A DNA stretch of 64,000 bases, from positions 791,554,979 to 791,618,978 of the forward strand of contig OX336389.2 of assembly GCA_946902985.2 (NCBI GenBank). Direction: 5' to 3'. The notes below the pieces were generated by a model that saw only the letters and a list, made by a program, of their open reading frames with translations, did not search any database and was not told the DNA's origin. The DNA is from Meconema thalassinum. Its lineage: Eukaryota > Arthropoda > Insecta > Orthoptera > Tettigoniidae. Below, piece after piece: positions 1 to 11,605 of the stretch (position 1 is the first letter of the stretch; every line of letters begins with the position of its first letter). The translations under genes and the position numbers were made by a program.

Positions 1-77
1 CTTGTTCCAAATCCTTGACATTTATTTTCAAGCTCAGATAACTGAATATATCATTTGATTATGTTGTTTTATTCTTC

Positions 78-275
78 AGTCGTTCAAGGTTGCAGGTTCG
101 TATTCTGGTGCAGTCAGCTGTCATTTGAGGGTGTGAAAATTCGAGGGAGCCGTGTAAGTAAATTTACTGGCACGTTAAAGCTCCTCTTCGGGGCAAAGTT
201 CCGGCACCCCGGTCTCTCTAAAAGCCAGAGTAGTTTTAAGGGACGTAAAACCAATAACATTATTACATTATATTC
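78..275 (+). repeat. SINE family A, copy 1 (5'-truncated)
   Basis: Retroposed tRNA-derived repeat. The box-B-like part (GGTTGCAGGTTCG) is followed by a family body that recurs at 25.3, 32.1 and 42.9 kb, including GGCACGTTAAAG, CTCTTCGGGGCAAAG and the 3' end GGGACGTAAAACCAATAACA with an ATT-rich tail. The box-A half is missing, so this is a truncated insertion. It abuts the 3' end of the LINE remnant to its right. Confidence 0.8.
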
Positions 276-289
276 AGTATTTCAACTGG

Positions 290-2290
290 TTTGATGCAGA
301 TATCCATGCTCCCCTGTCCTGAGCTAATCGTTTCATCTCTACATAGCTACCACACCTTACATCCGAAGCACTCTGTTTAACATATTCTAACCTTTGTCTA
401 TCCCTACAGTTCTTATCCTCGACCCTTCCTTCTATAACTAAGTTTTCTATTCCTATTCTATTCTATTCCTTAGATGTCTTAGTATGTTCCTTTCCAACCT
501 ATCCCTTCTCTTCATTAGCAGTCGTTAGAAACATCTCTTCTCTCCCACTCGTCTTAATACCTCTTCATTCGTAACCCTATCTACACAGCTGATCTTCATC
601 ATTCTCCCGTAACACCATATTTCAAACGCTTGAATTCTCCTCTTTTCTGCTGCTCACACAGTCCAAGTTTCACTTCCATAGAGTGTCACGCTCCCGACAA
701 AGGCCTTAAAATAACTTCCAAATACCTCAATTTATATTCGATGCGAACAGATTCCTTTTCTATAGAAATGCATTCCTTCCCTGTGCTAACCTAATTTTTA
801 TATCCTCTTTGCTGCGTCCATCACTGGTTATTTTGTTTCCTAAGTAACAGAAGGCACCTACTTCTTTCAACTTTTCACCTGCCAATTCGACAACCATAGG
901 AAATTCTGATTTCATTCGACTGCATTCCAATATTTGTGTTTTACATTCATTAATTTTCATCAAAAATTATTTCCTCGAGGCAGAATCCATACCATTTAAA
1001 ATTAATTCAAATCCTCTGGTGTGTCAGCTAATATGACGATGTCATCAGCAAATCTCAGAGTTGAAAGTATTTCTCCTTGAATCTTACTCCCACTTTTATT
1101 TTTTCTCCAATTTCCTTCATTGCTTGTTCAATGTGTTGATAGAAAAGTCTGGGTCATAAGTTGCAGGCTTCCCTTACACCTTTCTGAATATCATCTTCCC
1201 TTTCATATCCTTCCGCTTGAATAACTGCTGTGTGGTTTCTGTAGAGATTGTAGAGCACCCTCTTATCCCTGTACTTTATTCCAATCGTTTTCAAAATGTC
1301 AAACAATCTACTCCACTCAACGTTATCAAAAGCATCTTCCAAGTCTACAAATACCATGAACGTTCTCTTTTTCTAGCTTCCAAAATCAGCCTATGACTTA
1401 GTACAGCTTCCCTTGTTCCTACGTTTCTCCTGAAGCCAAACTGGTCTTCAGCCAACTCTCTTTCTGTCTTTCCATCCTCTTGTAAATTATTCTAGTCAGG
1501 ATCTTTGGAGCATGAGTAATCAAGCTGATTATACGGTAAGCTTGGCATCTGTCAGTTCCCGTTTTCTTTGGTATAGGGATGAAAATATTTTTCTTGAAAT
1601 CAGGGGGTACCTCATCTGTCTTATTAATCCTATACACCAAGTGAAATATCCTGATCAGACCTCCATGACCTATGCAGCTTAGCAACTCAATCGGTATATC
1701 GTCTATGCATGGCGCATTGTTCCAGGTTGAGTCTTTCAATGCTCTGTCAAAATCTGATCTCAATGGAGATGTCCTTTCTCATCCTCATTAATTTCCTGTT
1801 CCCATTCCATAACTTGATTCTCAATCTCATTTCCCTTAGAGAAACACTCTATGTAAGCTTTCCATCTCTCAATCTTTTATTCCCTATCTGTTAGAGGTTT
1901 TACATCCAAGTCTTTAATATTACAGCACTTAGTCTTCCTTTCCCCAAAAGTACTCTTAATCCTTCGATAAGCTGTATCTATCTTTCCTAATTTCAGACAA
2001 TTTTCTATACCTGCACATTTCTATTTCAACCATTCTTCTTTTGCTCTCTTGCACTTCTTGTTAACCTCATTTCTCAGACATCTGTATTCTGCTTTTCCCC
2101 TTACATCTCTTCCATTCGTTTGCTTCCGCCTTTCGTCCATTAATTCTAGTATATCCTGCAAGATCCACGGTTTTCTACCTATTCTCTTTTCCCTGCCAAT
2201 GTTCTCTTCTACGGATTTTGTTATTTCATTCTTCTGCAATTGTAGCTTGTTCAGAGTTTGTCTATAGTCCTTCCTTTATACTTGTCTTGA
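290..2290 (-). pseudogene. Non-LTR retrotransposon remnant (reverse transcriptase)
   Basis: Decayed pol-like ORF of a LINE, read right to left. The part near 2021-2239 is a basic linker rich in Lys, Arg and Glu that normally joins endonuclease to reverse transcriptase. The part at 1419-1763 holds early RT motifs (IPIPKK, then a degenerate nucleic-acid-binding region). The part at 1154-1357 holds the VFVDLEDAFDNVEW block. The catalytic FADDIVILAD box is near 1030-1060 but in another frame. The region 540-640 encodes the thumb or C-terminal segment (WCYGRMMKISCVDRV). At least four frame breaks separate these pieces, so it is dead. The endonuclease domain is absent, which suggests a 5'-truncated insertion ending near 2290. 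Fragments of the same family lie at 26.4, 37.7 and 46.9 kb. Clade is not assigned. Confidence 0.85.
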
Positions 2291-2382
2291 ATCGTTTGTT
2301 CACGATTATTGGTTAGTTATTTAATGCAGAGAACCACTCGTATATTTACTTATGCTTAAATAGCATTTTATTGGCTAACGTT

Positions 2383-2411
2383 AAGAAGAAGAAGAAGAAG
2401 AAGAAGAAGAA
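2383..2411 (+). repeat. (AAG)n microsatellite
   Basis: About nine AAG repeats followed by imperfect A/G-rich sequence. It produces a spurious poly-lysine reading frame on the plus strand. Confidence 0.95.
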
Positions 2412-3274
2412 AAGGAAGGAGATGGGAGTCTTCATCGCCACTATCCTCAGTCATGTGACTAGAGCGGCCATCCCGAGGCGAGCTGGCGGACATCACACGA
2501 TTATAGCTCACTCTGTTTCCGAATCCCGTGTGGGGAGGATCAATTCTATATTCGAATCCCGTGTGCGGATTAGGAGTTTTAATACTACGAGTTATTCTAT
2601 TTTACATCTCCATGGTGAGATATTTAATTTGGACAAGCAGTGAAGGACTTTTGTATTAGTGAAATTATACGAAGCCGCAATCTGTGCGTAAGCAACATTA
2701 TTACTTCCCAATGTTTATTTTTATGAATATAAGCAGTGAATCACAAAATCCAGCATTTAAAGCAGACTAGTTACAGCTGTGGATCTCATACATTCTTACG
2801 TTATGAGGTACAATTTCACACTACAAACGCACGTCTAAATCTCGCTCAAGGACAACCGGTTAACATATGGTTGCAGATATGAGCACTCAGGTCATTTACT
2901 GCTAGTAATGCTACGTGGAACAGTCATGTGAACTTGAATGAAAGTTTACGAAAGCTTCCACATCCACAAGCATATTGGTAATGCTATAATAGAACTATTA
3001 TATCGTGTACGATACAGTGCAGTGCCAAAGCTATTCGCATTCCCTAGGACTTGCTAGAATCTTTTTTGTGTATACGGAACAGTTTCTAGCTGAAGCGAAT
3101 GAACTTTACACATTTTGGGGGGCAGGATTTTTGCCATGCCACTTCAGTTCAAACTTAGAAAAATGGAACTTCTTATTAACAATTGTAACATCGTAATCAT
3201 GGTGGCTTTAATTACTGGAGAAACTTGATAATTACTAGAATTCAAAAGACTAGAAAAAACAACACGTTGATGAT
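2412..3274. other. No recognisable feature
   Basis: AT-rich unique-looking sequence. The short open frame at 3005-3196 has no motif I recognise. Confidence 0.5.
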
Positions 3275-3385
3275 GGTCAGTTAGCCCCGTGTAATTTGGT
3301 GAGTGTTGAATTTCTTCTCACAAACAGTGTTATTGTGATGGCTGTATTAGTGTGAGTATATATAATTCAGGTGAGGATTCAATCA
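3275..3385 (-). repeat. SINE family B fragment (3' part)
   Basis: Plus-strand text matches the left (3') part of family B: TTAGCCCCGTG, then GTGTTATTGTGATGGCTGTA, then AATTCAGGTGAGGATT. The tRNA-like head is missing. Full copies at 40.9-46.3 kb define the family. Confidence 0.7.
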
Positions 3386-3395
3386 ACGTAAAATA

Positions 3396-3475
3396 TCCAT
3401 TATAGCACGTTGTATTTCAACAAGCTACTACAGCCAACATTCAATTATACTCCTTGGAAAGGACAGAGACTTATA
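3396..3475 (+). repeat. Left arm of a long-spaced inverted repeat
   Basis: The segment containing TATAGCACGTTGTATTTCAA and CAAGCTACTACAGCCAAC is repeated in inverted orientation at about 6705-6785 with only a few differences over ~75 bp. The two arms enclose 3.3 kb that includes the gag-like pseudogene. Confidence 0.75.
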
Positions 3476-4014
3476 TCTATACCCATTTTACTCCAACAGA
3501 CAAACCAACGAACATTGGAACATTATTTTATTTTTTCCATCACATCAAATAGGATGATCATTGATAGCAGGAGACTGTTAGGATCTCGGATCCCAACCTA
3601 ATATATATCAAATATTATAGGAGTGTGATATTTACTTGATGACTAGTTCGTCTCCTCGTAAAAATCGACGAAATTTATTTTAGGAAAAATTAAAGTTAAA
3701 TTCCTGTGTGTTACACTCCTGTTTTGCAATGCCATTCTATTTTATGAAATATATGTCCGAGACAACCATATCTCACCTATCCCATTAAACGCCCGAAACA
3801 CATGACCTCATAGCTACCCGAGCAGTTGAATTTAATTAGTTCTCCCGGACAAATATTTCTGTCTCCATTTCTTTCTTTCAGGAAATTGTATCATTTCTTG
3901 GATATCACATTGTGATAGCCAGGCCGTCGCGACATCTTAGAAACGGGTACAGTAGAAATGCGCAGCAGCTAATTTTACATTTTTATTCAGAAATAACCCA
4001 TAAATCATTGGGCC
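3476..4014. other. No recognisable feature
   Basis: AT-rich sequence between an inverted-repeat arm and a SINE. I see no coding motif or repeat in it. Confidence 0.4.
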
Positions 4015-4375
4015 ATGGTAGCCGAGAGCGCTAACGCGCTAACTCGTGCCTCGCATTAGTTCGAAACCCACCTCAGCCGTTATGAAAATAGTTTTCGTGG
4101 TTTCCCATATCACCACCAGGCAAAGGCAGGGACGGTTGCTTTCAACAATCCCACAGGCGAACTAGTTTTCATAATCCCTTCCCTGATTCTTCCTTAATTA
4201 CGCCCAAGTTAGTGGTTACCCAGGCGATTGCTCTGCCCAATCCCCAAGTGTATCTGCTGACAAAGTACGTCCATCTCACAGTCACCATTTGGGCGACTGT
4301 AGAGGAATAATCGCTCGCAGGGTCCGTGGGTGAAACCTATCTGAGAGGATAAGCGATTAAAAATAGCAACAACCT
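4015..4375 (+). repeat. SINE family D, copy 1
   Basis: tRNA-like head (GCCATGGTAGCCGAGAGCGC, then box-B-like TTCGAAACCC), followed by the family body TTCGTGGTTTCCCATATCAC, CACCAGGCAAAGGCAGG and a CCCAAGT-rich downstream part. A second copy lies near 24.25-24.5 kb. The head is too diverged to be a working tRNA gene. Confidence 0.7.
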
Positions 4376-4707
4376 ATTAATCTACCAGGCTTGGAATGAT
4401 CTCAAAGCCATTGGTCAGGAGATTAAGAGCATCGTTAGATAGGGAAACTTTTTAATAATCCTAATTAAAGTCATATTTAGCGTTCTCATTGAATCAGCTC
4501 GGCCTGTTCTTCGAGTCACCACGAACAGCGCTCATATTGGTATAGCAGTGAAAAGTAACTAATGTGCTACTGATGATCTGGTGCTTCCTTCTTTATCGGT
4601 ATTACTGCAATTAGTAACAACTAACACTGTATCGTACACCAGATGTCAACAAGCAGCAATGTCTGATGTTGAGATATTGCAATTCATTCCAAGTTGCGTT
4701 CCATAAA

Positions 4708-4757
4708 AAGGGACTGGCTGCGTGGCACTGCGGTAGCGTTCTCACCTGCTGTGCTTG
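4708..4757 (+). repeat. SINE family A head fragment
   Basis: GGACTGGCTGCGTGGCACTG, then GTAGCGTTCTCACCTGCTGT, matches the box-A half of the full copy at 42.92 kb. The body is absent. Confidence 0.7.
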
Positions 4758-4865
4758 AATAAAACTACGACACAACCTCTACAGTAAGATCAAAGTACAC
4801 ACGATCAAAGGCCAAATTTCTTATTAAGAACACCTAGTACACAACAAACTCAGGTATCTGGTGTT

Positions 4866-5725
4866 ATGGTTATCAGATCACATGATGGCAAGCAGCATAT
4901 ATTCACGGGAACTGGCTCGATGATGCCCGTTGAATTTTTGATGCACGTTAAATATTACCTCACTAAATTAATGGTTACGCCCAAAAGAGAACTAAGAGTT
5001 GTAGAAAGGCTTCTGGATGGTCAAGTTGTGACCTGGTATTGTCCAATCAGGATTTCATTTAGTATTTCAATGAGGCATTGCTCAAAACATACTGGTTGAC
5101 GGAAATCCAGCAAAATATAAGAGCTGAGATCAATGTGAAGAGGTACTCTACAATTCAACTTTCCCGAAATGCGATGTATTTTACTGTACAGCTCGCGAAA
5201 CTTCAGATTCTCCAACCGCCCTTGTCTGAGCCGGAAATAATACATACTGCCATACGGCCATACCCAGCAGACATGTAAATGACACTCATAGCATCTGGAG
5301 CTTCGACATTTATCGAGTGTGGTTAGATTTTGTGGAAGCTTGATAACACCAATGAGCAATTCTTGCATCCCAACCATCGCGAGGACACCTGCGAACTCAA
5401 TGTGAATTTAGTGGTTCATATGGTACAAACTCCAAGCAAGGACCAAACACCCAAGAATAATTACTCACAACAACAAAATGGGCCATATCGTAGGAGATTC
5501 CACGATACAATTCATAGACCCCTTACGATCGTAACTGATCTTACAATAACAACAATAATAATGGATATAACCACCGTGGGAATAACTTTCAACCCAGAGG
5601 AAGGAGAGATTTTCGACGAACAAATTAAAGAAATATTCAGAAGTAACTGGCCACCAAACCGTCCACACACACCAGAATTTGACCAAATTGGAGGGGAAGA
5701 GCTCAGGAAATTCAACAGTACCTGA
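4866..5725 (+). pseudogene. LTR-retrotransposon gag-like remnant
   Basis: Structural (capsid-like) protein remnant of a retrotransposon. The first frame (4866-5090) has the order typical of gag: F-x-G, then PVEFL, a helix-rich stretch and LLDGQVVTWY. The reading then shifts near 5078, where a second frame gives KTYWLTEIQQNIRAEI, SRNAMYFTVQLAKLQ and PPLSEPEIIHTAIR, resembling the FL-x-x-YW-x-x-x-x-Q-x-x-IR block of gag. In-frame stops occur at 5276 and near 5320, yet similarity to a folded domain continues to LDNTNEQFLHPN. The C-terminal part is Asn/Gln/Pro-rich. No zinc knuckle, protease or polymerase is visible downstream. The superfamily assignment is uncertain because it rests on pattern only. 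Confidence 0.6.
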
Positions 5726-6660
5726 AGGTACCTAGATGAAGTAGAGGGAAGATTCGGAATATTGAGGGAAATAAGAGACTGATAGAGGAAGAGACTCAGG
5801 AACTCCCAGAGTTTTGTTGCAAAATTAAACGAAGAACCCCAACCTGCTAACAACCATAGCAGATATCTAACCTATCAAACCTTTATGCTCAGAAATTACC
5901 CAGGAAAAAATCGCGAAATCACAAAATGACTAAATCAAGCCGAAATAGGCAACAGGCAAAGAATGGTAGAAGGCGAAGAATCTCAGACCAGCTACAGTGA
6001 GGATGATGACTAGTACAAGAGGAATTGACGAACATGATGTTAAATACCTAGTGGAAATAACTAGTGGAAATAAAACTTCAGATTTCCGAATTTTCATTTG
6101 GTTTTCATTTAGTTTTCATCTTCATGTTTGATTAATTGTTATCAGCTGTTAAAATTTACTAGAATCATCGAGAAAGCGTTGGAACCTAATACACTCGCTC
6201 AAAACATCTTAACTTGAGCCAGAAGACTACATTCAGGAATGAATTTAGGAGGCCATGGTTATTGTTTTTTATGAATAATGAAATAAATAATTAAATTAAA
6301 GTCAAAATTGGATACTCACATCTAAGTTCAGCATTTATTAAATGAAGACAGAAGACAGAATTTTACTGTTCCAGAAGGGAGCACAATGTTGGTTTAATAT
6401 TCTTTTGACTAAATTTTCAATCCAGGAGTGAGGAAGTACAACTTGAAACCCCACCACACTTCGTTGAGTCAGCGATAGCGTTTGACGTATTTTTGGCAAG
6501 TGCCGTGTTAGTCAATTTATCAAGTGCATAATAGTGCTGAGGAGCACGCCTCCACACTAAATTTAGTGAAATTGAAACACACAAAGGTTTGCAATTAAAT
6601 TACTGTGAATTAAGAAGATAATTAATTTTCGTGAATTTGGTGATTAAAACAAGATGTTCA
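5726..6660. other. Non-coding sequence after gag-like remnant
   Basis: Contains broken Glu/Arg-rich reading frames to about 5990, possibly the end of the gag-like gene, and then AT-rich sequence without recognisable motif. Confidence 0.4.
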
Positions 6661-6704
6661 GTAAAGAACATATAGCCTACTTTCTCCTAAATGCATGGGG
6701 ATTG

Positions 6705-6785
6705 TTATAACTCTTTGTCCTTTTCAAGGAGTATGATTGAATGTTGGTTGTAGTAGCTTGTTGAAATACAACGTGCTATAGGGAT
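6705..6785 (-). repeat. Right arm of the long-spaced inverted repeat
   Basis: Reverse complement of the 3396-3475 segment, including TTGAAATACAACGTGCTATA. It also forms the left edge of the 293 bp tandem array. Confidence 0.75.
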
Positions 6786-6802
6786 ATTAAACATGAATAT
6801 GA

Positions 6803-9520
6803 GGTGCCCTTTGCTAGTGCTACCTCTGTACCAAATTTCGTTCAATTCGGTTTCACCGTGTTTGAATTGATAGGGGGAATCGATTTGCACACATACTTGG
6901 CCACCATCTGCAAATTATTGGGCTGATGTTCTTGCAATTTGGTCAGAATATGTTGCCCACATAAAGATATGATGTTGCAAATTTGGTAGAGACTAGATTA
7001 TTAGGTTGGTCGTAATTACAATTTAGCTTTTAACATTTGGTTGGCCGCGATTACGTTTCCGTCAAGATAGCGGCGATATAAAACATGACACTGAGGTGCC
7101 CTTTGCTAGTGCTACCTCTGTACCAAATTTCGTTCATTCGGTTCCACCGTGTTCGAATTAATAGGGGGGAATCAATTTTGACATAAGGATGGCCGCCATC
7201 CGCAAATTATTAGGCTAATGACCTATTAGATTCGTCAAAGGATGCTCCCTCCAGAAAGGTATGTTGTTGCAATGTTTGGTAGAGATCGGATGGTTATGTT
7301 AGTCGTAATTTGATTTAAGCTTTAAACATTTGTGTGGCCGCCATTACGTTTCTGTCAATATGGCGGCGACATAAAACATGACACTGAGATGCCCTTTGCT
7401 AGTGCTACCTCTGTACCAAATTTCGTTCCATTCGGTTTCACCGTGTTTGAATTAATAGGGGGAATTGATTTTCACACAAAGATGGCCGCCATCCACAAAC
7501 TATTAGGCTAATGACCTATTCATTTGGTCAAAGGATGCTTCCTCTATAAGGGTATGATGTTGCAAAATTTGGTAGAGATCGGATGATTAGGTTAATCGTA
7601 ATTTGATTTAAGCTTTGAACATTTGTGTGGCCGCCATTACGTTTCCGTCAAGATGACGGCGATATAAAACATGACACTGAGGTGCCTTTTGTTAGTACTA
7701 CCTCTGTACCAAATTTCGTTCCATTCAGTTGCACCGTGTTCGAATTAATAGGGGGAAACGATTTTCACACAAAGATGGCCGCCGTCCGCAAACTATTAGG
7801 GTGATGTCCTATTAGTTTGGTTAAATGATGCTCCCCCCATAAAGGTATGTTGTTGCAAAATTTGGTAGAGATCGGATGATTAGGTTAGTCGTAATTTGAT
7901 TTAAGCTTTGAACATTTGTGTGGCCGCCATTACGTTTCCGTCAAGATGGCGGCGATATAAAACATGACACTGAGGTGCCTTTTGTTAGTACTACCTCTGT
8001 ACCAAATTTCGTTCCATTCGGTTGCACCATGTTCGAATTAGTAGGGGGAATCGATTTTCACACAAAGATGGCCGCCATCCGCAAACTATTAGGCTAATGA
8101 CCTATTCATTTGGTCAAAGGATGCTTCCTCTATAAGGGTATGATGTTGCAAAATTTGGTAGAGATCGGATGATTAGGTTAATCGTAATTTGATTTAAGCT
8201 TTGAACATTCGTGTGGCCGCCATTACGTTTCAGTCAAGATGGTGGCGATATAAAACATGACACTGAGGTGCCCTTTGCTAGTGCTACCTCTGTACCAAAT
8301 TTCGTTCCATTCGGTTTCACCGTGTTTGAATTAATAGGGGGAATTTATTTTCACACAAAGATGGCCGCCATCCGCAAACTATTAGGCTAATGACCTATTT
8401 ATTTGGTCAAAGGATGCTTCCTCTATAAGGGTATGCTGTTGCAGAATTTGGTAGAGATCGGATGATTAGGTTAATCGTAATTTGATTTAAGCTTTGAACA
8501 TTTGTGTGGCCGCCATTACGTTTCCGTCAAGATGGCGGCGATATAAAACATGACACTGAGGTGCCTTTTATTAGTACTACCTCTGTACCAAATTTCGTTC
8601 CATTCGGTTGCACCGCGTTCGAATTAATAGGGGGAATCGATTTTCACACAAAGATGGCCGCCATCCGCAAACTATTACGCTGATGACCTATTAGATTGGT
8701 CAAAGGATGCTCCCTCCATAAAGGTATGTAGTTGCAAAATTTGGTAGAGATCGGATGATTAGGTTAATCGTAATTTGATTTAAGCTTTGAACATTCGTGT
8801 GGCCGCCATTACGTTTCAGTCAAGATGGCTGCGATATAAAACATGACACTGAGGTGCCCTTTGCTAGGGCTACCTCTGTACCAAATTTCGTTCCATTCGG
8901 TTCCACCGTGTTCGAATTAATAGGGGGAATCAATTTTGACATAAAGATGGCCGCCATCCGCAAACTATTAGGTTAATAACCTATTAGATTGGTCAAAGGA
9001 TGCTCCCTCCATAAAGGTATGTTGTTGCAAAGTTTGGTAGAGATCGGATGGTTATGTTAGTCGTAATTTAACTTAAGCTTTGAACATTTGTGTGACCGCC
9101 ATTTCGTTTCTGTCAATATGGCGGCGATATAAAACATGACACTGAGATGCCCTTTCCTAGTGCTACCTCTGTACCAAATTTCGTTCTATTCGGTTGCACC
9201 GTGTTCGAATTAATAGGGGGAATAGATTTTCACACAAAGATGGCCGCCATCCGCAAACTATTACGCTGATGACCTATTAGTTTGGTCAAAGAATGCTCCC
9301 CCCATAAAGGTATGTTGTTGCAAAATTTGGTAGAGATCGGATGATTAGGTTAGTCGTAATTTGATTTAAGCTTTGAACATTTGTGTGGCCGCCATTACGT
9401 TTCCGTCAAGATGGCGGCGATATAAAACATGACACTGAGGTGTTCTTTGCTAGTGCTACCTTTGTACCAAATTTCGTTCAATTCGCATTCACCGTGTTCG
9501 AATTGATAGGGGGGGGACAT
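6803..9520 (+). repeat. 293 bp satellite-like tandem array, about nine units
   Basis: The anchor GGCCGCCATTACG (with small variants) falls at 7043, 7336, 7629, 7922, 8215, 8508, 8801, 9094 and 9387. Every interval is exactly 293 bp, so no net length change has occurred between anchors. Each unit has CAAGATGGCGGCGATATAAA, TACCAAATTTCGTTCCATTC, a TAGGGGGAAT box and a second site GATGGCCGCCAT about 158 bp after the first. Units differ by point substitutions. The array begins inside a partial unit and ends next to a (CA)n tract. There is no coding content. Related but more divergent arrays occur at 19-21.5, 27.4-33.1 and ~60.1 kb. Confidence 0.95.
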
Positions 9521-9529
9521 ACATTCAGA

Positions 9530-9640
9530 GTACACACACTCACACACAGACACACACACACACACAGACTCTCACACACACACACACACACACACACAGA
9601 CTCACACACACACATACACACACACAGACAGACACACTTT
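9530..9640 (+). repeat. (CA)n microsatellite at the array end
   Basis: Imperfect CA repeats with interspersed CAGA. The same (CA)n-to-hairpin arrangement closes the arrays at 21.4, 30.0 and 33.1 kb. Confidence 0.95.
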
Positions 9641-9644
9641 TTTC

Positions 9645-9705
9645 GCCCTGTGTTGATCTCATAAGTCTACTTTAATTTTTTGCAAAAATCGAAAGTAGGC
9701 TAAAA
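9645..9705 (+). other. Array-terminus module with short hairpin
   Basis: CGCCCTGTGTTGATCTCATA, then AGTCTACTTT, a short A/T loop and AAAGTAGGCT. The CTACTTT and AAAGTAG arms can pair. The core TGATCTCATAAG recurs at 21.44 kb and 30.03 kb. Confidence 0.7.
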
Positions 9706-11578
9706 TACCATATGCTACCTCGCTAGACGACCACATGGTTTTCGAAAACTGAAAACTGTGATTATCTGTTAAAACTGAGTACCATAAATATTTTTCATTA
9801 TTATTGTGCCATTATTTTCTGCACATTATTTGAAAGTATTTTCGTTAGAAAGTGTATTCGCAAAAGTGAAGATTGCGCCGATTTTTTATGATTTTTGTAT
9901 GTGCGCATAGTCACGGTAAAGATTGATGAATGCAAATGCATTAGTAAATTTAGTGCAAACGGCAGAGGAAAGATATGGCTTACTTTCAAACATATCCAGC
10001 ATAAGTTTAAAATCTGTGAGACCATTTTTGTAAGCCACCACTAAGCATAAATTCTGTGCATAGAAAACTATGGAGTCAAGTATGTTACTACAGTCCAACT
10101 ACATGATGAAATTATTACATGCCCAATTCACTGAAAAGATGACCGTGGAAGTCAAGATCTAAACTAAGGAAGAGCCTTTGGACCTGCCTAGACGGTTACA
10201 CGGAAGCCACTCACGATGAAAGGAAATCGGGCGATGTGTCTGTCTAAAATTGCATCCCGATCTTCAACATACAGCAAGATGTGCGTTTTTACCATTTACT
10301 TCTCACCAGCCTTTTTGTAACCATGGGGTAGCCTAGATTTGTGGTAGTGAACCAACTACAATTACATTTTAGGTAGGGTTTTCTTTATTGTTTAAGTTGT
10401 TAAAACGTGCGGAGTAGCACATTCCTGAGTAAGCGAAGTAGCAAGATATTTGTCTGAGCTATTCAGAATATTTTTCAGTGTTATAATTATGATAAGTTTG
10501 AAGCCAATGTGTGTGGTTATCGAGAGTTACAGAGGCTTTGGAGCCGGCCACTAGTAACTGATCAGACCAGATATTTCTGTGACAAGACCGCACACAAACG
10601 GTGAAGTCATTCTGAACATCTCAGAGGGAAACAAACTGAGCGGAAATATATAACTAATGGAATGATTTGGCTTCACAAAGGGAAATTTATTTAACCGTCC
10701 TTGTGGTAGTCAAATATAAACTAGGATATATGTTACTACAACACATCGTTCCAAGTCAGTTAGAGATTTGTAGATACCCTAAATGGTGTTTAAAACTGTC
10801 GTTTGTGGCAACACTAGAATCCATTTGTACCTAGGTGTACATCTGATTGTTTCTTTTTAAGTATTTTAAAGACCTAAGTACATTTCCCTTTTAACCGAGG
10901 TAGACACTCTCATTAAATTGTAAATCTCTCAAATGGAATAATATTTTGTTTTTCAGTGTTCTTGGGATTCTTTCCTTCTTGCTGCACGGAAGAAGCATTG
11001 CAAGACTCGCAAAATCTAGCCACATCTATTTGATATGAAAACACCCAGAATGCAGTTCCCGACTGCACAACGCAGTGTCTAGGATGATTGCAATGTCAAC
11101 ATTATATTATATGTACCTATTCTCCACTTGATATGCCCTTAGTAGGAGGTGCTAAAAATTTTGAACAACCTATTTATTACATCAACAATTGGCAAATAGG
11201 AAAATTTGTAAACCATTGCCTTCTCTCTACCTAACCACAGGGAACAATTTATTATAATAATATTTTGGTGTTTTATGTTCCTTCTAGAGCACACTGGTGG
11301 CAGCACGGAAGAGGCTAGTACAGTCTAGCTTTGCTGCAACTCATTGCCATATAGAGCTTCCACGACTGAGCGAGTAAAGACAGAGAAGTATATGAGAGTG
11401 TACATCGATAGCTAAGGAGGGAAACGTTAGTCTTATGTTCCGCATCCGGCGTGAAGGGCGAGTGGAAAATGGGACACGATTTTCATGATGAAGTTATGCA
11501 CTGCTTTTATTATTAAGTAGTGTTGTTCAGTTTGGACCAAGTGAAAGAGCTATGTACTTTATACACTTAAAGTAATAA
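9706..11578. other. No recognisable gene
   Basis: AT-rich sequence. Overlapping minus-strand frames at 9801-10098 are short and carry no motif I recognise. I found no SINE or TIR signature. Confidence 0.4.
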
Positions 11579-11605
11579 CTAGAAGACCCGTGCTGCTCCA
11601 CAGCA
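11579..11605 (-). other. Helitron 3' end: hairpin plus CTAG
   Basis: On the minus strand TGCTG and CAGCA pair around the loop TGGAG (11605-11591). Twelve bases later (11590-11579) comes the terminal CTAG, followed by a T at 11578. This matches the family rule of a short hairpin roughly 10-12 bases before CTRR with insertion between A and T. Confidence 0.75.

Noticed and set aside
6803..9520. CRISPR-like array
   Set aside because: Units are contiguous 293 bp repeats without spacers, in a eukaryotic genome.
9383..9664. Plus-strand frame rich in His and Thr
   Set aside because: It is translation of the tandem array and the (CA)n tract.
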